From positions 2,232,001 through 2,296,000 of the forward strand of contig NZ_AP014635.1 of NCBI RefSeq assembly GCF_001547935.1: DNA of 64,000 nucleotides. The letters are read 5' to 3'. The notes under the pieces are model-generated. The model was not told the origin of the DNA. It worked only from the letters and a program-made list of their open reading frames with translations, and ran no database searches. The position numbers were made by a program, and so were the translations under genes. This stretch comes from Vibrio tritonius. GTDB taxonomy: Bacteria > Pseudomonadota > Gammaproteobacteria > Enterobacterales > Vibrionaceae. This document shows, in pieces, positions 26,033 to 35,342 of the stretch (the stretch's first letter is position 1; every line of letters starts with the position of its first letter).

Positions 26033-27991
26033 TTATTTTTGTTTTAGCTTGGCTATAGATTCGGAAATCATATCGACATCGTAAATACAACCGCGCCAAG
26101 TACCACCGCTGAGTGATTGAAGTAATGCCCATAAACGAGTATCTTCCGGCAATAGTGGATCGGGCTGTAAATTAGGATTTGATTGACGACGAGCTAATTC
26201 TTTTGCGCCTTCTTGCGGAGAAAGCTCATGCTCTCCATCTCCAAGGAAGTTCACACTTCCCGTCAAATTCTTGCAGTCAATCTTAATCTCAACAATATCG
26301 CCATCTTTTAACTTGCTGATCGGACCGCCAGCTAATGCCTCAGGTCCAACATGACCGATACATGCACCTGTTGAAACTCCAGAAAAACGAGCGTCTGTGA
26401 TCAACGATACTTCTTTACCATAAGAAAGGTGCTTTAACGCACTAGTAACTTGATAGGTTTCTTCCATACCGGTTCCTGAAGGTCCTGTACCCATGATGAC
26501 CAAAATATCTCCAGCTTTTACCTTATGGTGTTTAATATCGTAAACAGCTGATTTTTCAGAAAGGTATGTTTTTATTGGAGCTTTGTGATAATAGATACCC
26601 TCTTCATTTATCACCGAAGGATCTATCGCAGTTGACTTAATAACAGAACCTTCTGGGGCAATGTTGCCGATAGGGAATGTAATTGTGGACGTGAGACCTT
26701 TTTCTTTAGCTCGTTGAGGAGACATAATGACATCATCTGCACTCACCTGCTCCTGGCGTTCAAGAAGCTGTTTGAAAGTGCCCCTTCTTTCAGATTGTTC
26801 CCACCAATCTAGATTTTCTCGCAATGTACTTCCTGTTACCGTTAATACATCTTCATGAAGCAACCCTAGGCTGCGAAGATGTAGCATGACTTCTGGTACA
26901 CCACCGGCCATAAATGCATTAACTGTAGGATGATAAACAGGTCCATTTGGTAGCACACTGACTAATCGAGGAACTTCTCGATTAATTCGAATCCAATCTT
27001 CTACTGTCGGAATTTTGCAGCCAGCTTGATGTGCTATCGCAGGTATATGGAGTAGTAAATTGGTCGAGCCACCAAATGCAGCATGCACCATCATGGCATT
27101 TTCGATTGCCTTATCCGTCAAAATGTCTCGCATAGTGATATTTTGCTTTAACAAATCCACAACAGCAGTTGCAGATCGTTGTGCAATATCAACCCAGACA
27201 GGCTCTCCTGATGGTGCAAGAGCAGAATGAGGAAGAGCTAAACCGAGACCTTCAGCAACGACTTGGGATGTACCTGCTGTTCCAAGAAATTGACAACCAC
27301 CACCAGATGAAGCACATGCTGAACACCCCAGACGACAAGCTTGTTCAAGTGATAGTTCATTATTGGCAAACCTCGTTCCTATAGTCTGAACTTTACCATT
27401 ATCTTCACCATGAACTGCAGGTAATGTTGAACCACCTGGAATAAGAACAGCCGCTTTATCATGCTGTGACGCTAACGCCATCATTGTTGCTGGCAAACCT
27501 TTATCACAACTAGCAACACCAATTACTGCTTTCGCCGTAGGAAGTGAGCGAATTAAACGACGCATTACCATAGATGCATCATTTCTATATGGCAATGAAT
27601 CAAACATACCTGTAGTACCTTGTGTTCGACCATCACAAGGGTCAGAAACATAAACAGCATATGGGATAGCATTGTGGTTAGTTAACGTATCAGCGGCTGC
27701 TTTCATCTGAATATCTAATTCATAGTGACCTTGATGCAATGCTAATGCAGTCGGAGAACCATCACTATTACGCATTCCCCCTAACGTGCTTAGTAAGAGC
27801 ACCTCATCTCCGAGTAATTTTTCCGGCTTCCATCCCATACCGGCATTCATCGTCATACCGAAAATATCACCGCTAGGTTTATTGATAAGCATATCGCCCG
27901 TCAAAGGCAAATTTCCTGTAGGACCCTTTGCATGAGTTCTGATCGTATAAATTTCATCATTTTCTATTTCATAGAGATGATTTACAGACAT
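26033..27991 (-). CDS. yjhG: D-xylonate dehydratase (YjhG/YagF family)
   Basis: A 652-residue member of the IlvD/Edd [Fe-S] dehydratase family, closest in my memory to E. coli YjhG: long stretches such as MTMNAGMGW, ALHQGHYELDIQMKAA, VSDPCDGRTQGTTGMFDSLP and SLITDARFSGVSTGACIGH match. It removes water from D-xylonate to give 2-keto-3-deoxy-xylonate in the cytoplasm (Dahms/Weimberg-type pathway). Cluster ligands are likely the Cys residues in DPCDG, ASCDKG and ACASSGGGCQF. It follows the aldolase by 13 nt and precedes the permease. Confidence 0.92.
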   Translation of the reverse strand: MSVNHLYEIENDEIYTIRTHAKGPTGNLPLTGDMLINKPSGDIFGMTMNAGMGWKPEKLLGDEVLLLSTLGGMRNSDGSPTALALHQGHYELDIQMKAAADTLTNHNAIPYAVYVSDPCDGRTQGTTGMFDSLPYRNDASMVMRRLIRSLPTAKAVIGVASCDKGLPATMMALASQHDKAAVLIPGGSTLPAVHGEDNGKVQTIGTRFANNELSLEQACRLGCSACASSGGGCQFLGTAGTSQVVAEGLGLALPHSALAPSGEPVWVDIAQRSATAVVDLLKQNITMRDILTDKAIENAMMVHAAFGGSTNLLLHIPAIAHQAGCKIPTVEDWIRINREVPRLVSVLPNGPVYHPTVNAFMAGGVPEVMLHLRSLGLLHEDVLTVTGSTLRENLDWWEQSERRGTFKQLLERQEQVSADDVIMSPQRAKEKGLTSTITFPIGNIAPEGSVIKSTAIDPSVINEEGIYYHKAPIKTYLSEKSAVYDIKHHKVKAGDILVIMGTGPSGTGMEETYQVTSALKHLSYGKEVSLITDARFSGVSTGACIGHVGPEALAGGPISKLKDGDIVEIKIDCKNLTGSVNFLGDGEHELSPQEGAKELARRQSNPNLQPDPLLPEDTRLWALLQSLSGGTWRGCIYDVDMISESIAKLKQK

Positions 27992-28004
27992 AATGCTCCC
28001 CTTA

Positions 28005-28913
28005 CTATCCGATGATTTTTTGTTGGGAAAGAAATTGTTTAACTTGATTTTTAGTTGTTTCAGATGGAGGAAGTGTTGGAGGAAGACAATAGGTGTTGAT
28101 GTCCAATCCTACATATTGCATTGCATGTTTAATAATGGAAATGAAAGGGCTATCCAAACCATATAAGCTAGGCATTTGAAGTAACTTTTTGTTTAAAGTA
28201 ATTGCTGTTGCCCAGTCACCTTCGACGACAGCACGATATATACCAACCGATAACTGGGGTGCAAAATTAACACTAGCTGTAATGGAACCATCGCCACCGA
28301 GTAAAAGTGTATTCAGTAAGTGATCGTCATAACCACAAAATACTGAAAAATCTGGGCGATAAGACTTAACTTCATTGATCATTGAACGTAGGTGACCAAC
28401 ACTGTCGATGGTGTCTTTTATTCCTACAATATTGTCATATTTTGATACTAACAGCTTTACAAGTTGAGGGGACAGGTCCTGGCCAGTCAGGCTAGGAAAG
28501 TTATATAACATGATGGGCAGCTTTGTGGCACTAGCGATTGAATCATAATAATGAGTTAAATTCCGCTCCCCAACCTGCCAATAGTAAGGGTTTATAGCAA
28601 TTACACCATTGGCGCCAATTTCTTCTGCATGACGAGTTAACTCTAATGCTTCTTTTGTGCTAGTTGACCCAACCCCAATAAGTACAGGAACTCGACCTCG
28701 AGCAGCCTTAACACCTGCTTCAGCCATCTCAAGACGTTGACGACCATTCATTTGACTAAATTCGCCGCCACTCCCAAGATAAAACAACCCATTAACGCCT
28801 TGTTCAATCAAGAAGTCAGCAACTCTATCTGCGGATTTGTTATCCACATTTCCATTATCATCAAATGTTGATGAAACTGGAGGAATAATTCCTTGAAAAA
28901 TGGTTTTGTTCAT
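28005..28913 (-). CDS. yjhH: 2-keto-3-deoxy-D-xylonate aldolase (YjhH/YagE, DapA superfamily)
   Basis: A 302-residue class I aldolase of the DapA/NAL superfamily. The Schiff-base Lys is in NIVGIKDT, the active-site Tyr in PIMLYNFP, and the N-terminal substrate motif is LGSGGEFSQM. Length and motifs match YagE/YjhH, which split 2-keto-3-deoxy sugar acids into pyruvate and an aldehyde (glycolaldehyde for the xylonate product). It sits between the regulator and the dehydratase with gaps of only 21 and 13 nt, so it is part of one operon. Confidence 0.9.
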   Translation of the reverse strand: MNKTIFQGIIPPVSSTFDDNGNVDNKSADRVADFLIEQGVNGLFYLGSGGEFSQMNGRQRLEMAEAGVKAARGRVPVLIGVGSTSTKEALELTRHAEEIGANGVIAINPYYWQVGERNLTHYYDSIASATKLPIMLYNFPSLTGQDLSPQLVKLLVSKYDNIVGIKDTIDSVGHLRSMINEVKSYRPDFSVFCGYDDHLLNTLLLGGDGSITASVNFAPQLSVGIYRAVVEGDWATAITLNKKLLQMPSLYGLDSPFISIIKHAMQYVGLDINTYCLPPTLPPSETTKNQVKQFLSQQKIIG

Positions 28914-28934
28914 ATTTATTCCTTAATAGTTTAA

Positions 28935-29705
28935 CTATTTAAATCTCTTTTTATAACCAAGGCCACGAGAAATATTATCTGCATATTTTTTAACAAGAAA
29001 TACATAGCTATTGATATTTCTTTGAGAGAAAACATTAGGATTACCTGATAATGAAATTGCATAATTTACATGATGATAAATATCAAATATAGGTGCACTT
29101 ATACATACAGAGTTATATGCAGACTCTTCCCTATCAATTGCCCAACCTCTACTTTTTGTTAATTCTAACTCTTTAACAAAATCAATTTTATTAACAATGG
29201 TATTTTTTGTATAACACCTCAATGAACAATTGTTTATGTAATAATCAATCTCACTAGCACTTTTCCAAGCTAATAATGATTTACCAAGCGCAGTAACATG
29301 TAATTCCAACTCTTTGCCTATCCAGCTTTTACGAGTTGGTACAGAAGAGCTAGACTCAATTTTATCTAAGTAAATCGCATGATTACGTTCAATTGTTCCT
29401 AAATGACAAATCAATCCGCTTTTATATGAAAGTTCTGTCATAGGCCTTTTGGTAATTTCAAAAATATCTTTTTTATGTATAGATTGACATCCTAGCTCAT
29501 ATATCTTTAAACCAAGTGAATATTGTTTACTTTCATTTTTAATTAAAAAACCAATTTCACACATTATATTAAGCAATACCAACGCACTACTTTTAGGTAT
29601 ATTAAGATTGGAAACTATATCCATAAAGCTAGCTGAACCAGCGTGACTGATATAACTTAATATCTCTTCAGTTCTAATTAATGATGTACCACCTCTATTA
29701 CCCAT
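28935..29705 (-). CDS. IclR-family transcriptional regulator of the sugar-acid operon
   Basis: A 256-residue protein: N-terminal winged helix-turn-helix (FMDIVSNLNIPKSSALVLLN) and C-terminal IclR effector domain (YSLGLKIYELG, HVTALGKSLLAW, SRGWAIDREES). It occupies the position of yjhI in the E. coli yjhIHGF cluster, but the family is too broad to name it by sequence. RBS AGGA precedes the ATG. The gene is strikingly AT-rich compared with the core genes. It probably represses its own operon and is released by a sugar acid; the palindrome at 29760-29775 is a likely operator. Confidence 0.88.
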   Translation of the reverse strand: MGNRGGTSLIRTEEILSYISHAGSASFMDIVSNLNIPKSSALVLLNIMCEIGFLIKNESKQYSLGLKIYELGCQSIHKKDIFEITKRPMTELSYKSGLICHLGTIERNHAIYLDKIESSSSVPTRKSWIGKELELHVTALGKSLLAWKSASEIDYYINNCSLRCYTKNTIVNKIDFVKELELTKSRGWAIDREESAYNSVCISAPIFDIYHHVNYAISLSGNPNVFSQRNINSYVFLVKKYADNISRGLGYKKRFK

Positions 29706-29759
29706 AACTCATCCTATACGAATTAGATTAAAATAATATACCGGCGAATAAAACACTTA

Positions 29760-29775
29760 GTTCAGCATGCTGAAC
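29760..29775. promoter_or_regulatory. 16-bp perfect palindrome, candidate IclR-type operator
   Basis: GTTCAGCATGCTGAAC, 55 nt upstream of the IclR-family gene, in otherwise AT-rich sequence. Confidence 0.55.
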
Positions 29776-30289
29776 CAAAATAAAACCAGAATAGAATCCC
29801 AATAGTTATATGCGATTAAAACGAAATTTAATTTATTTGAAATAGATCACTTAATTTTAAAAAATAATTTATAACTAATAAGGACATAATAAATAATAAT
29901 TTATATGTATTTGTAAGGAAGAATCATTCAAATAAAAAATGTATCGATTATTAACTTAATTAAAGATTAATTAAATGACATTAGTCGCATATTCTCAGTC
30001 ATGTGATAGTTCAATATACCAATAAGTTAGATTCTATAAAAAAGCTAGTAGGTTAGAGAAAATGTGAGGTACTTCTTATAGATACCATAAGAAGTGGTGA
30101 TGTCGCCGAATAGCACAGAAAAACAAAAATAGGTATGTATCTACATTAAAGCACGCAATAAAGCGAAAGTAAGACGACAAAGACAAGCTTTACTTTGAGC
30201 TGCTAACACAAATTAGATTTAGCTTAATAAGTAAACAGTTGCCACCTTACCAATTTTGCTTTTTCTATCCGATTTATGAAACACGTCTT
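29776..30289. other. AT-rich intergenic region between the regulator and the integrase remnant
   Basis: About 510 very AT-rich bases without a recognisable gene. It contains a 9-bp inverted repeat (ACTTCTTAT / ATAAGAAGT, near 30070-30094), not followed by a T-run. Probably island backbone and operon promoter. Confidence 0.4.
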
Positions 30290-30376
30290 TTAACGCTTGT
30301 CCAAAGTGAGGTCTTTAGGATTAGCAATACGGAAGTAATAGACGCCCGTTTGAGGGTGTTTGAATGGTGATGCCAT
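30290..30376 (-). pseudogene. int: N-terminal stub of a tyrosine-recombinase integrase
   Basis: Twenty-eight codons reading MASPFKHPQTGVYYFRIANP and then KDLTLDKR, then TAA. This is the characteristic N-terminus of tRNA-targeting phage/island integrases (the DUF6538-type leader, MAxPxKHPxTGVYYFR). The rest of the roughly 400-residue enzyme is missing. It reads away from the tRNA gene into the island, starting about 76 nt from the att repeat, which is where such integrases normally lie. Confidence 0.75.
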
Positions 30377-30451
30377 AACACTCCGCTTTAACCAAACAGA
30401 GATGGCCTTGGGCAGTAACGAAACCTTATTAACCAAGGTACTCGTAGATAC

Positions 30452-30502
30452 AAAAAAAGACGTCCTAGGACGTCTTTTTTCTTGAATGTGGCGGTGAGCA
30501 AG
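30452..30502 (+). repeat. tRNA-proximal attachment-site repeat of the island, includes the tRNA-Ser terminator
   Basis: Fifty of 51 bases match 11502-11552. It comprises the tRNA-Ser terminator (palindrome AGACGTCCTAGGACGTCT with A and T runs, 30452-30480) and the last 14 nt of the tRNA. Confidence 0.85.
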
Positions 30503-30576
30503 AGATTCGAACTCTCGATACGTTGCCGTATACACACTTTCCAGGCGTGCTCCTTAAGCCACTCGGACAACTCACC
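30489..30576 (-). tRNA. tRNA-Ser (anticodon GGA)
   Basis: 88 nt including an encoded CCA. Acceptor GGTGAGT pairs with GCTCACC; the anticodon stem CACGC/GTGTG encloses CTGGAAA; the long variable arm (ACGGCAACGT region) and the T-loop TTCGAAT are typical of class II tRNA-Ser. Intact despite being the island target. Confidence 0.96.
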
Positions 30577-30607
30577 GTGTTTTCGTTAACTGTGTTAACG
30601 AGGCGCT

Positions 30608-30636
30608 AATTTAATGATTCTACTCAGGTTGGTCAA
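30608..30636 (-). promoter_or_regulatory. Predicted promoter of tRNA-Ser
   Basis: On the minus strand TTGACC and TAAATT are 17 nt apart, followed by a GC-rich discriminator (GCGCC) as in stable-RNA promoters. Confidence 0.55.
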
Positions 30637-30734
30637 GTGCAATTGGCAAAAAAAGCCCTTTTTCTCGCACAACTGCCTACAAAATAACTGATTTGATCAA
30701 ATTAGCTGCAAAGCATTCCAATAAGTGATGTTCT

Positions 30735-31184
30735 CTAACCTACGTGGTAATACCCTGGAACTCGAAACCAACGGCGACACATGTCGAGGAAGTAACCATA
30801 AAGAACGCCCATACCGCAAGAAATAACAGCGTTACTGGTTACCGCGGTCGCGATTTGGTCCCATGATGCACCTACCGTAAACAGAATCGCGGCATAGACT
30901 GGCGATTGAAATAGCACATAAGCCACTAAATCAGCACCGTTTTTCATCCAACGAGTATCCGATATCCGCTTACCCTGACGCAAAACGAAATCTCTGAACA
31001 CTCCATAAGGCCATGCAATGGCAATATTAACTGGAATCGACAACGTTCTTGACGCTAAAGACTGTTCAAAACTCATCCCTGAAATAAATATCTCAACAAT
31101 CATTCCTGAAATAAAACAGAACACGACCATAGCAAAGGTATCGGCAGCAGCATGCCGAATACAAAATGGGCCACGAGCTTTCAT
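30735..31184 (-). CDS. alaE: L-alanine exporter AlaE
   Basis: A 149-residue inner-membrane protein with four hydrophobic segments. The motifs [38 protein letters not shown] and [20 protein letters not shown] match the AlaE (YgaW) family, which exports L-alanine using the proton gradient. Family length is about 149, as here. It lies just upstream of tRNA-Ser on the same strand and appears to be the first core gene right of the island. Confidence 0.9.
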   Translation of the reverse strand: MKARGPFCIRHAAADTFAMVVFCFISGMIVEIFISGMSFEQSLASRTLSIPVNIAIAWPYGVFRDFVLRQGKRISDTRWMKNGADLVAYVLFQSPVYAAILFTVGASWDQIATAVTSNAVISCGMGVLYGYFLDMCRRWFRVPGYYHVG

Positions 31185-31502
31185 TTACATCCTCAAAAAA
31201 ATAAATCACTAGCTATTTGCTTTTATTGTAAAACAGATGACTACACTAACCCTGACCATCCAGTTTATGGCGCTATTAAAACATAGCTTTTATAGTTTTA
31301 GATTCCGTATTTAAATATGTTGAGTTAATAAACCACTAGTTTTGCCGAGAAAACTAGCAGCTCTAGCTACTTTTTCGCTTTGGCCATTTATTACACAGTT
31401 TGAGTTCGCGTAATTCGGCAAAAATGACTCTGTATTACTCGCCTCAATAGACGGTTTAAAGGTACACTAGCGGCAGAATTGACAACAAAGTGGAAAGTAA
31501 TT

Positions 31503-32072
31503 TTGACCCTTCAAGAACTGCTCGCTCAACCAGAGTTAAACGATCGTCTTCTTAACGAAGCACAAACGACTGGATTTGTAACTGCAATGGCCTGCACTCC
31601 AAATACCCTACCACCGCAAGAATGGCTACCTTATTTGTGGGGAGAAGAAGAAGTGGCTCCGTTTAGCGATGGGGAACAGTTAGAAAATTATTTAGAACTG
31701 ATTATCAACATGTGGAATCATTTTCGTCCTGCACTATTGAATAATCAGTGGACTTGGCCGGAAGGTTACGAACTTGATGAGCAAGAAATCGTAAATGAAT
31801 CGGTTCGAGATTTCTGTGAAGGTGTACTTCAAGGCTGGCAGCTCACTCGTGACGACTGGGAAAATATCATACCGCCAGAAAGTGAAGATGGTGTTTTACT
31901 TGCTGGGGTTATTCTGTCACTGAGCATGCTTTATGATCCTGAGACCTCTATCTCGACCCTAAGTGAACAAGGTGTTGAGGGACTAGAGCAATTTGAAGAA
32001 ATTTACAATGCAATGCCAGCTATGCTGTGCGGGCTCACGTTGCGCGGTGCTCAGCGAGCTGAGAACCAATAA
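31503..32072 (+). CDS. UPF0149 (YecA/YgfB) family protein
   Basis: A protein of about 189 residues with the all-helical UPF0149 pattern (GFVTAMACTPNTLPPQEWLPYLW, then VRDFCEGVLQGW and the aromatic C-terminal half). Function is unclear; relatives include YgfB, a regulator in Pseudomonas, and YecA, which carries a zinc-binding SEC-C tail that is absent here. The best start is TTG 31503, with GGAAAG upstream (MTLQELL...); another TTG at 31479 is possible. A stem-loop CGGCACC/GGTGCCG at 32098-32119 follows the gene. Confidence 0.78.
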   Translation: MTLQELLAQPELNDRLLNEAQTTGFVTAMACTPNTLPPQEWLPYLWGEEEVAPFSDGEQLENYLELIINMWNHFRPALLNNQWTWPEGYELDEQEIVNESVRDFCEGVLQGWQLTRDDWENIIPPESEDGVLLAGVILSLSMLYDPETSISTLSEQGVEGLEQFEEIYNAMPAMLCGLTLRGAQRAENQ

Positions 32073-32148
32073 GACACGCTTGAGCGTGACAGAAAAGCGG
32101 CACCGGATACAAGGTGCCGTTACCATCATAGTGAATGGTGAAATTGCT

Positions 32149-32169
32149 CCCAAAGCCAGTTTGGGAGCG
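32149..32169. terminator. Stem-loop between the UPF0149 gene and acdS
   Basis: Perfect 8-bp stem CTCCCAAA / TTTGGGAG with a 5-nt loop, 40 nt past the acdS stop. The T-run is short, so termination strength is uncertain. Confidence 0.45.
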
Positions 32170-32208
32170 AACAGGAATAATAATCAGCTTAAACAATATG
32201 GTTTTCGC

Positions 32209-33225
32209 TTAACCGTTACGGAAAATATAGCTGTAAGCGTTAATGGCAGGCACACCACCAAGATGGGCATACAACACTTTGGAGCCTTTCGGGAAATAGC
32301 CTTTGCGCGTTAAATCAATTAAGCCTTGCATTGATTTACCTTCATAAACAGGATCGGTCATCATTGCTTCAGTGCGAGCAGCGATACGAATTGCTTCTAC
32401 TGTTTCATCTGAAGGCACACCGTATGCTGGATAGGCGTAATCATCAATAATCACCACATCGTCTTTGGTAATCGATTGATTGAGTTCTACTAAATCCGCT
32501 GTATTTTGCGCAATACGGAGCACCTGCGCATGGTTTTGTTCTGGCGTACCAGATGCATCAATCCCAATCACTTTTTGTGCTCGACCATCAGCGGCAAACC
32601 CAACCACCATACCAGCCATCGTTGAACCCGTTACCGTACATACCACGACATAATCGAAGGTAAAGCCAAGTTCTTTTTCTTGCGCCCGCACTTCTTCAGC
32701 AAAAGCGACATAACCTAAAGCGCCATACTTGTGCTCAGATGCGCCGGCAGGAATGGGATAAGGCTTACCACCTTTTGCTTCAACATCCTTGAGCGCATTT
32801 TCCCAACTTTCACGAATACCAATATCAAAACCTTCATCGACCAATTCAACATGGGCGCCCATAACACGGCTCATCAATATATTACCCACACGGTCGTACA
32901 CTGCGTCTTGGAAAGGAACCCAGCTCTCTTGAACTAAGCGGCATTTCATACCCACCTTTGCAGCCACTGCTGCCACCATACGCGTATGGTTAGATTGCAC
33001 ACCACCAATAGAGACTAACGTATCGGCCCCTTCTGCTATCGCGTCAGGAACAATGTATTCCATCTTGCGTAACTTATTGCCACCAAAGGCAAGACCACTG
33101 TTGCAGTCTTCTCGCTTTGCGTAGATCTCCACGTCGCCACCAAGGAACTCAGATAATCGACTCAGTTTCTCAATCGGGGTTGGGCCAAAAGTCAGTGGGT
33201 AGCGTTCAAATTTGTCCAGATTCAT
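32209..33225 (-). CDS. acdS: 1-aminocyclopropane-1-carboxylate (ACC) deaminase
   Basis: A 338-residue PLP enzyme, the canonical AcdS length. It breaks ACC, the plant ethylene precursor, into alpha-ketobutyrate and ammonia. The PLP-Lys lies in [11 protein letters not shown] and the catalytic Ser/Asn region in [11 protein letters not shown]. The two residues used to separate true ACC deaminase from D-cysteine desulfhydrase are both of the ACC type: Glu295 (DPVYEGKS) and Leu322 (YAHLGG). A divergent Lrp-type regulator follows the common acdS/acdR arrangement. Activity on D-amino acids cannot be excluded, but the diagnostic residues are strong evidence. Confidence 0.9.
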   Translation of the reverse strand: MNLDKFERYPLTFGPTPIEKLSRLSEFLGGDVEIYAKREDCNSGLAFGGNKLRKMEYIVPDAIAEGADTLVSIGGVQSNHTRMVAAVAAKVGMKCRLVQESWVPFQDAVYDRVGNILMSRVMGAHVELVDEGFDIGIRESWENALKDVEAKGGKPYPIPAGASEHKYGALGYVAFAEEVRAQEKELGFTFDYVVVCTVTGSTMAGMVVGFAADGRAQKVIGIDASGTPEQNHAQVLRIAQNTADLVELNQSITKDDVVIIDDYAYPAYGVPSDETVEAIRIAARTEAMMTDPVYEGKSMQGLIDLTRKGYFPKGSKVLYAHLGGVPAINAYSYIFRNG

Positions 33226-33326
33226 AGCAACTCTCCATCACGAAATAGTTGGGTGGCACTCCATCCCACCCGTTTTTTGTTGCTTTCAGCTTACCGAATC
33301 CGCATTGAAATGTGCTTTCTATTTTC

Positions 33327-33342
33327 TAGTTATTAATAACTA
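33327..33342. promoter_or_regulatory. 16-bp palindrome in the acdS/acdR intergenic region, candidate Lrp-type operator
   Basis: TAGTTATTAATAACTA is perfectly palindromic. A second inverted repeat ACTAT/ATAGT follows directly (33341-33355). Both lie between the divergent starts. Confidence 0.55.
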
Positions 33343-33412
33343 CTATTTTCATAGTAAGAAAAACATGTTTAACTAAATTTCAAATAGTGACGGATTAACG
33401 GAAGAATATTTC

Positions 33413-33877
33413 ATGGACGAATCATTAGATCGTATCGACTATAAGCTTCTGCGCTTATTACAACAGGATGGTCGTATCTCTAACGCCGATTTGGCGCAAC
33501 AAGTGAATATCAGCGCAGCAACCTGCCATCGACGCGTCGACCGATTATTTAAAAAAGGCATTATTCACTCTGTTCGCGCCCTTGTTGAACCGAGTGCGAT
33601 ACAGTTAGGCAGTTTGGTGATTGTAGGAGTGGTATTAGATCGCTCTACACCAGAAAGCTTTGCGGAGTTTGAACAGGCGGTCACTCTCCTCCCCGTCATC
33701 ATTGATTGCCAATTGGTTGCGGGAGAGTTTGACTATTTTTTACGGATTCGGGTAAAAGACATGGCTGATTTTAACCAACTGCATGCCTCTCAGCTGTTGG
33801 CATTACCTGGGGTACGCCAAATTAGAACCTTCTTTGTGATGAAAGAGGTGGTCGAAAATGCCCCACTCACTTTTTAG
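33413..33877 (+). CDS. acdR: Lrp/AsnC-family regulator, likely AcdR
   Basis: A 154-residue protein with an N-terminal AsnC-type helix-turn-helix (LLRLLQQDGRISNADLAQQV, then NISAATCHRRVDRL) and a C-terminal RAM ligand-binding domain (VAGEFDYFLRIRVKDMADF). Its start is 187 nt from the acdS start, transcribed divergently, as for AcdR in other proteobacteria, where it controls acdS in response to ACC. The symbol rests on context rather than on distinctive residues. Confidence 0.82.
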   Translation: MDESLDRIDYKLLRLLQQDGRISNADLAQQVNISAATCHRRVDRLFKKGIIHSVRALVEPSAIQLGSLVIVGVVLDRSTPESFAEFEQAVTLLPVIIDCQLVAGEFDYFLRIRVKDMADFNQLHASQLLALPGVRQIRTFFVMKEVVENAPLTF

Positions 33878-33905
33878 GTTCGACAATAAGCCGTATTAAA
33901 AACAC

Positions 33906-33945
33906 AAGCCCTGCTCTGTTGCTCAACAGTTCAGGGCTTTGTTTG
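33906..33945. terminator. Terminator between acdR and nadA
   Basis: AAGCCCTG / CAGGGCTT stem with an inner CTGTTG/CAACAG stem, then a T-rich run on the plus strand. It serves acdR and may also serve convergent nadA. Confidence 0.75.
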
Positions 33946-33962
33946 ACACTTTGAACATTCGA

Positions 33963-35006
33963 TTAACGAGTTAAAGTTTGCGCAAAGTCCAACATTCGAT
34001 TCAGTGGAACCAAGGATTTCACTCTGGTTTCTTCATCGACAAAAATCTCATGCTTATCGCCGCCCTCTTGTAACGCAGCTTCAATAGCGACCAAACCGTT
34101 CATCGCCATCCAAGGACAATGGGCACAGCTGCGACAAGTGGCTCCGGCTCCTGCAGTAGGTGCTTCAATTAAGGTTTTTTCCGGCACCATCTGCTGCATT
34201 TTAAAGAAGATACCTTTATCGGTCGCTACAATCATTGTCGACTGAGGCAGCGTCTGAGCGGCTTTAATGAGTTGGCTAGTAGAACCCACCGCATCAGCAA
34301 GTTCTACCACACTAGAAGGCGACTCAGGGTGAACCAAAACGGCAGCATCAGGGTAAAGACCTTTCATTTTACGCAATGCATCCGCAGAAAACTCATCGTG
34401 AACGATACATTCACCATTCCAAAGCAACATGTCCGCTCCGGTTTGTTTGGCAATATAAGCGCCTAAATGACGATCGGGTCCCCAGATGATTTTCTTACCT
34501 TCACTATCAAGATGCTCGACGATCTCTAGTGCAATGCTAGAGGTTACAACCCAGTCTGCCCTTGCTTTCACTGCCGCGGAAGTATTGGCATAAACCACTA
34601 CCGTATGGTCGGGGTGAGCATCACAAAACGCACTAAACGCATCGGCAGGACAACTCAAATCCAAAGAACACTCAGCTTCTAAGGTAGGCATTAAAATACG
34701 TTTTTCTGGCGTGAGAATCTTAGCGGATTCGCCCATAAACCTCACCCCAGCAATCACTAACGTAGTTGCGGGATGACGATTACCAAACTTCGCCATTTCT
34801 AACGAATCACCAACAAATCCACCAGTTGCTTCAGCAAGAGCTTGGATTTCTGGGTCGGTGTAATAATGGGCAATCAACACAGCATTGTTTAACTCTAATA
34901 GTGCTTTAATGCTCTGTGTGTATTGCTCTTTTTCTGCATCAGACAATGCGATTGGCTTGGGCGGAAATGGGTAAACAGTTTCAATTTTATCCAAGATATG
35001 TGTCAT
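33963..35006 (-). CDS. nadA: Quinolinate synthase NadA
   Basis: A 347-residue enzyme that condenses iminoaspartate with dihydroxyacetone phosphate to quinolinate, in de novo NAD synthesis. Three cysteines expected to hold the 4Fe-4S cluster are visible in [22 protein letters not shown] and the C-terminal [10 protein letters not shown]. The N-terminal [26 protein letters not shown] motif is typical. It is monocistronic here, downstream of the tol-pal operon on the same strand. Confidence 0.95.
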   Translation of the reverse strand: MTHILDKIETVYPFPPKPIALSDAEKEQYTQSIKALLELNNAVLIAHYYTDPEIQALAEATGGFVGDSLEMAKFGNRHPATTLVIAGVRFMGESAKILTPEKRILMPTLEAECSLDLSCPADAFSAFCDAHPDHTVVVYANTSAAVKARADWVVTSSIALEIVEHLDSEGKKIIWGPDRHLGAYIAKQTGADMLLWNGECIVHDEFSADALRKMKGLYPDAAVLVHPESPSSVVELADAVGSTSQLIKAAQTLPQSTMIVATDKGIFFKMQQMVPEKTLIEAPTAGAGATCRSCAHCPWMAMNGLVAIEAALQEGGDKHEIFVDEETRVKSLVPLNRMLDFAQTLTR

Positions 35007-35265
35007 TGCTCTTGCTCTATACGGCTTTTTTGTGTTCTGACAGTTTACACCGATAATTTGCCAATACGCAAAATAGAGGTCTCATTTATCAAATGAATAA
35101 AACATAAAATCGCAGCACGCTTTTCGTTCCAAGAGAAATAACGCCAATTGCCGCCAATATCTGACCACAATGAGTGTCAGACAATCGCCATAAGACGCTG
35201 AAATAACCTTGTAGCAAACAAAGATAATTAGAAAAGAAGAAGGTGATATATGTGCAGTGCCAGAC
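35007..35265. other. Intergenic region upstream of nadA
   Basis: About 260 bases with no recognisable gene; presumably the nadA promoter region. Some gamma-proteobacteria have tRNA-Lys genes after cpoB, but I see none here. Confidence 0.4.
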
Positions 35266-35299
35266 AAAAATAATGAGGAGCGCTCTCCCCATTATTTTG
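35266..35299 (-). terminator. Terminator of the tol-pal operon
   Basis: AAAATAATG / CATTATTTT stem with an inner GGAG/CTCC stem, ending in a T-run on the minus strand, about 45 nt after the cpoB stop. Confidence 0.88.
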
Positions 35300-35342
35300 C
35301 CTGCTGCCAGTTTTGCTCTGCATTGTGAAACAAAACCAAGCT

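Noticed and set aside
32209..33225. D-cysteine desulfhydrase (DcyD) as the identity of the PLP enzyme
   Set aside because: Residues 295 and 322 are Glu and Leu, the ACC-deaminase type, and the length and divergent Lrp regulator also fit AcdS.
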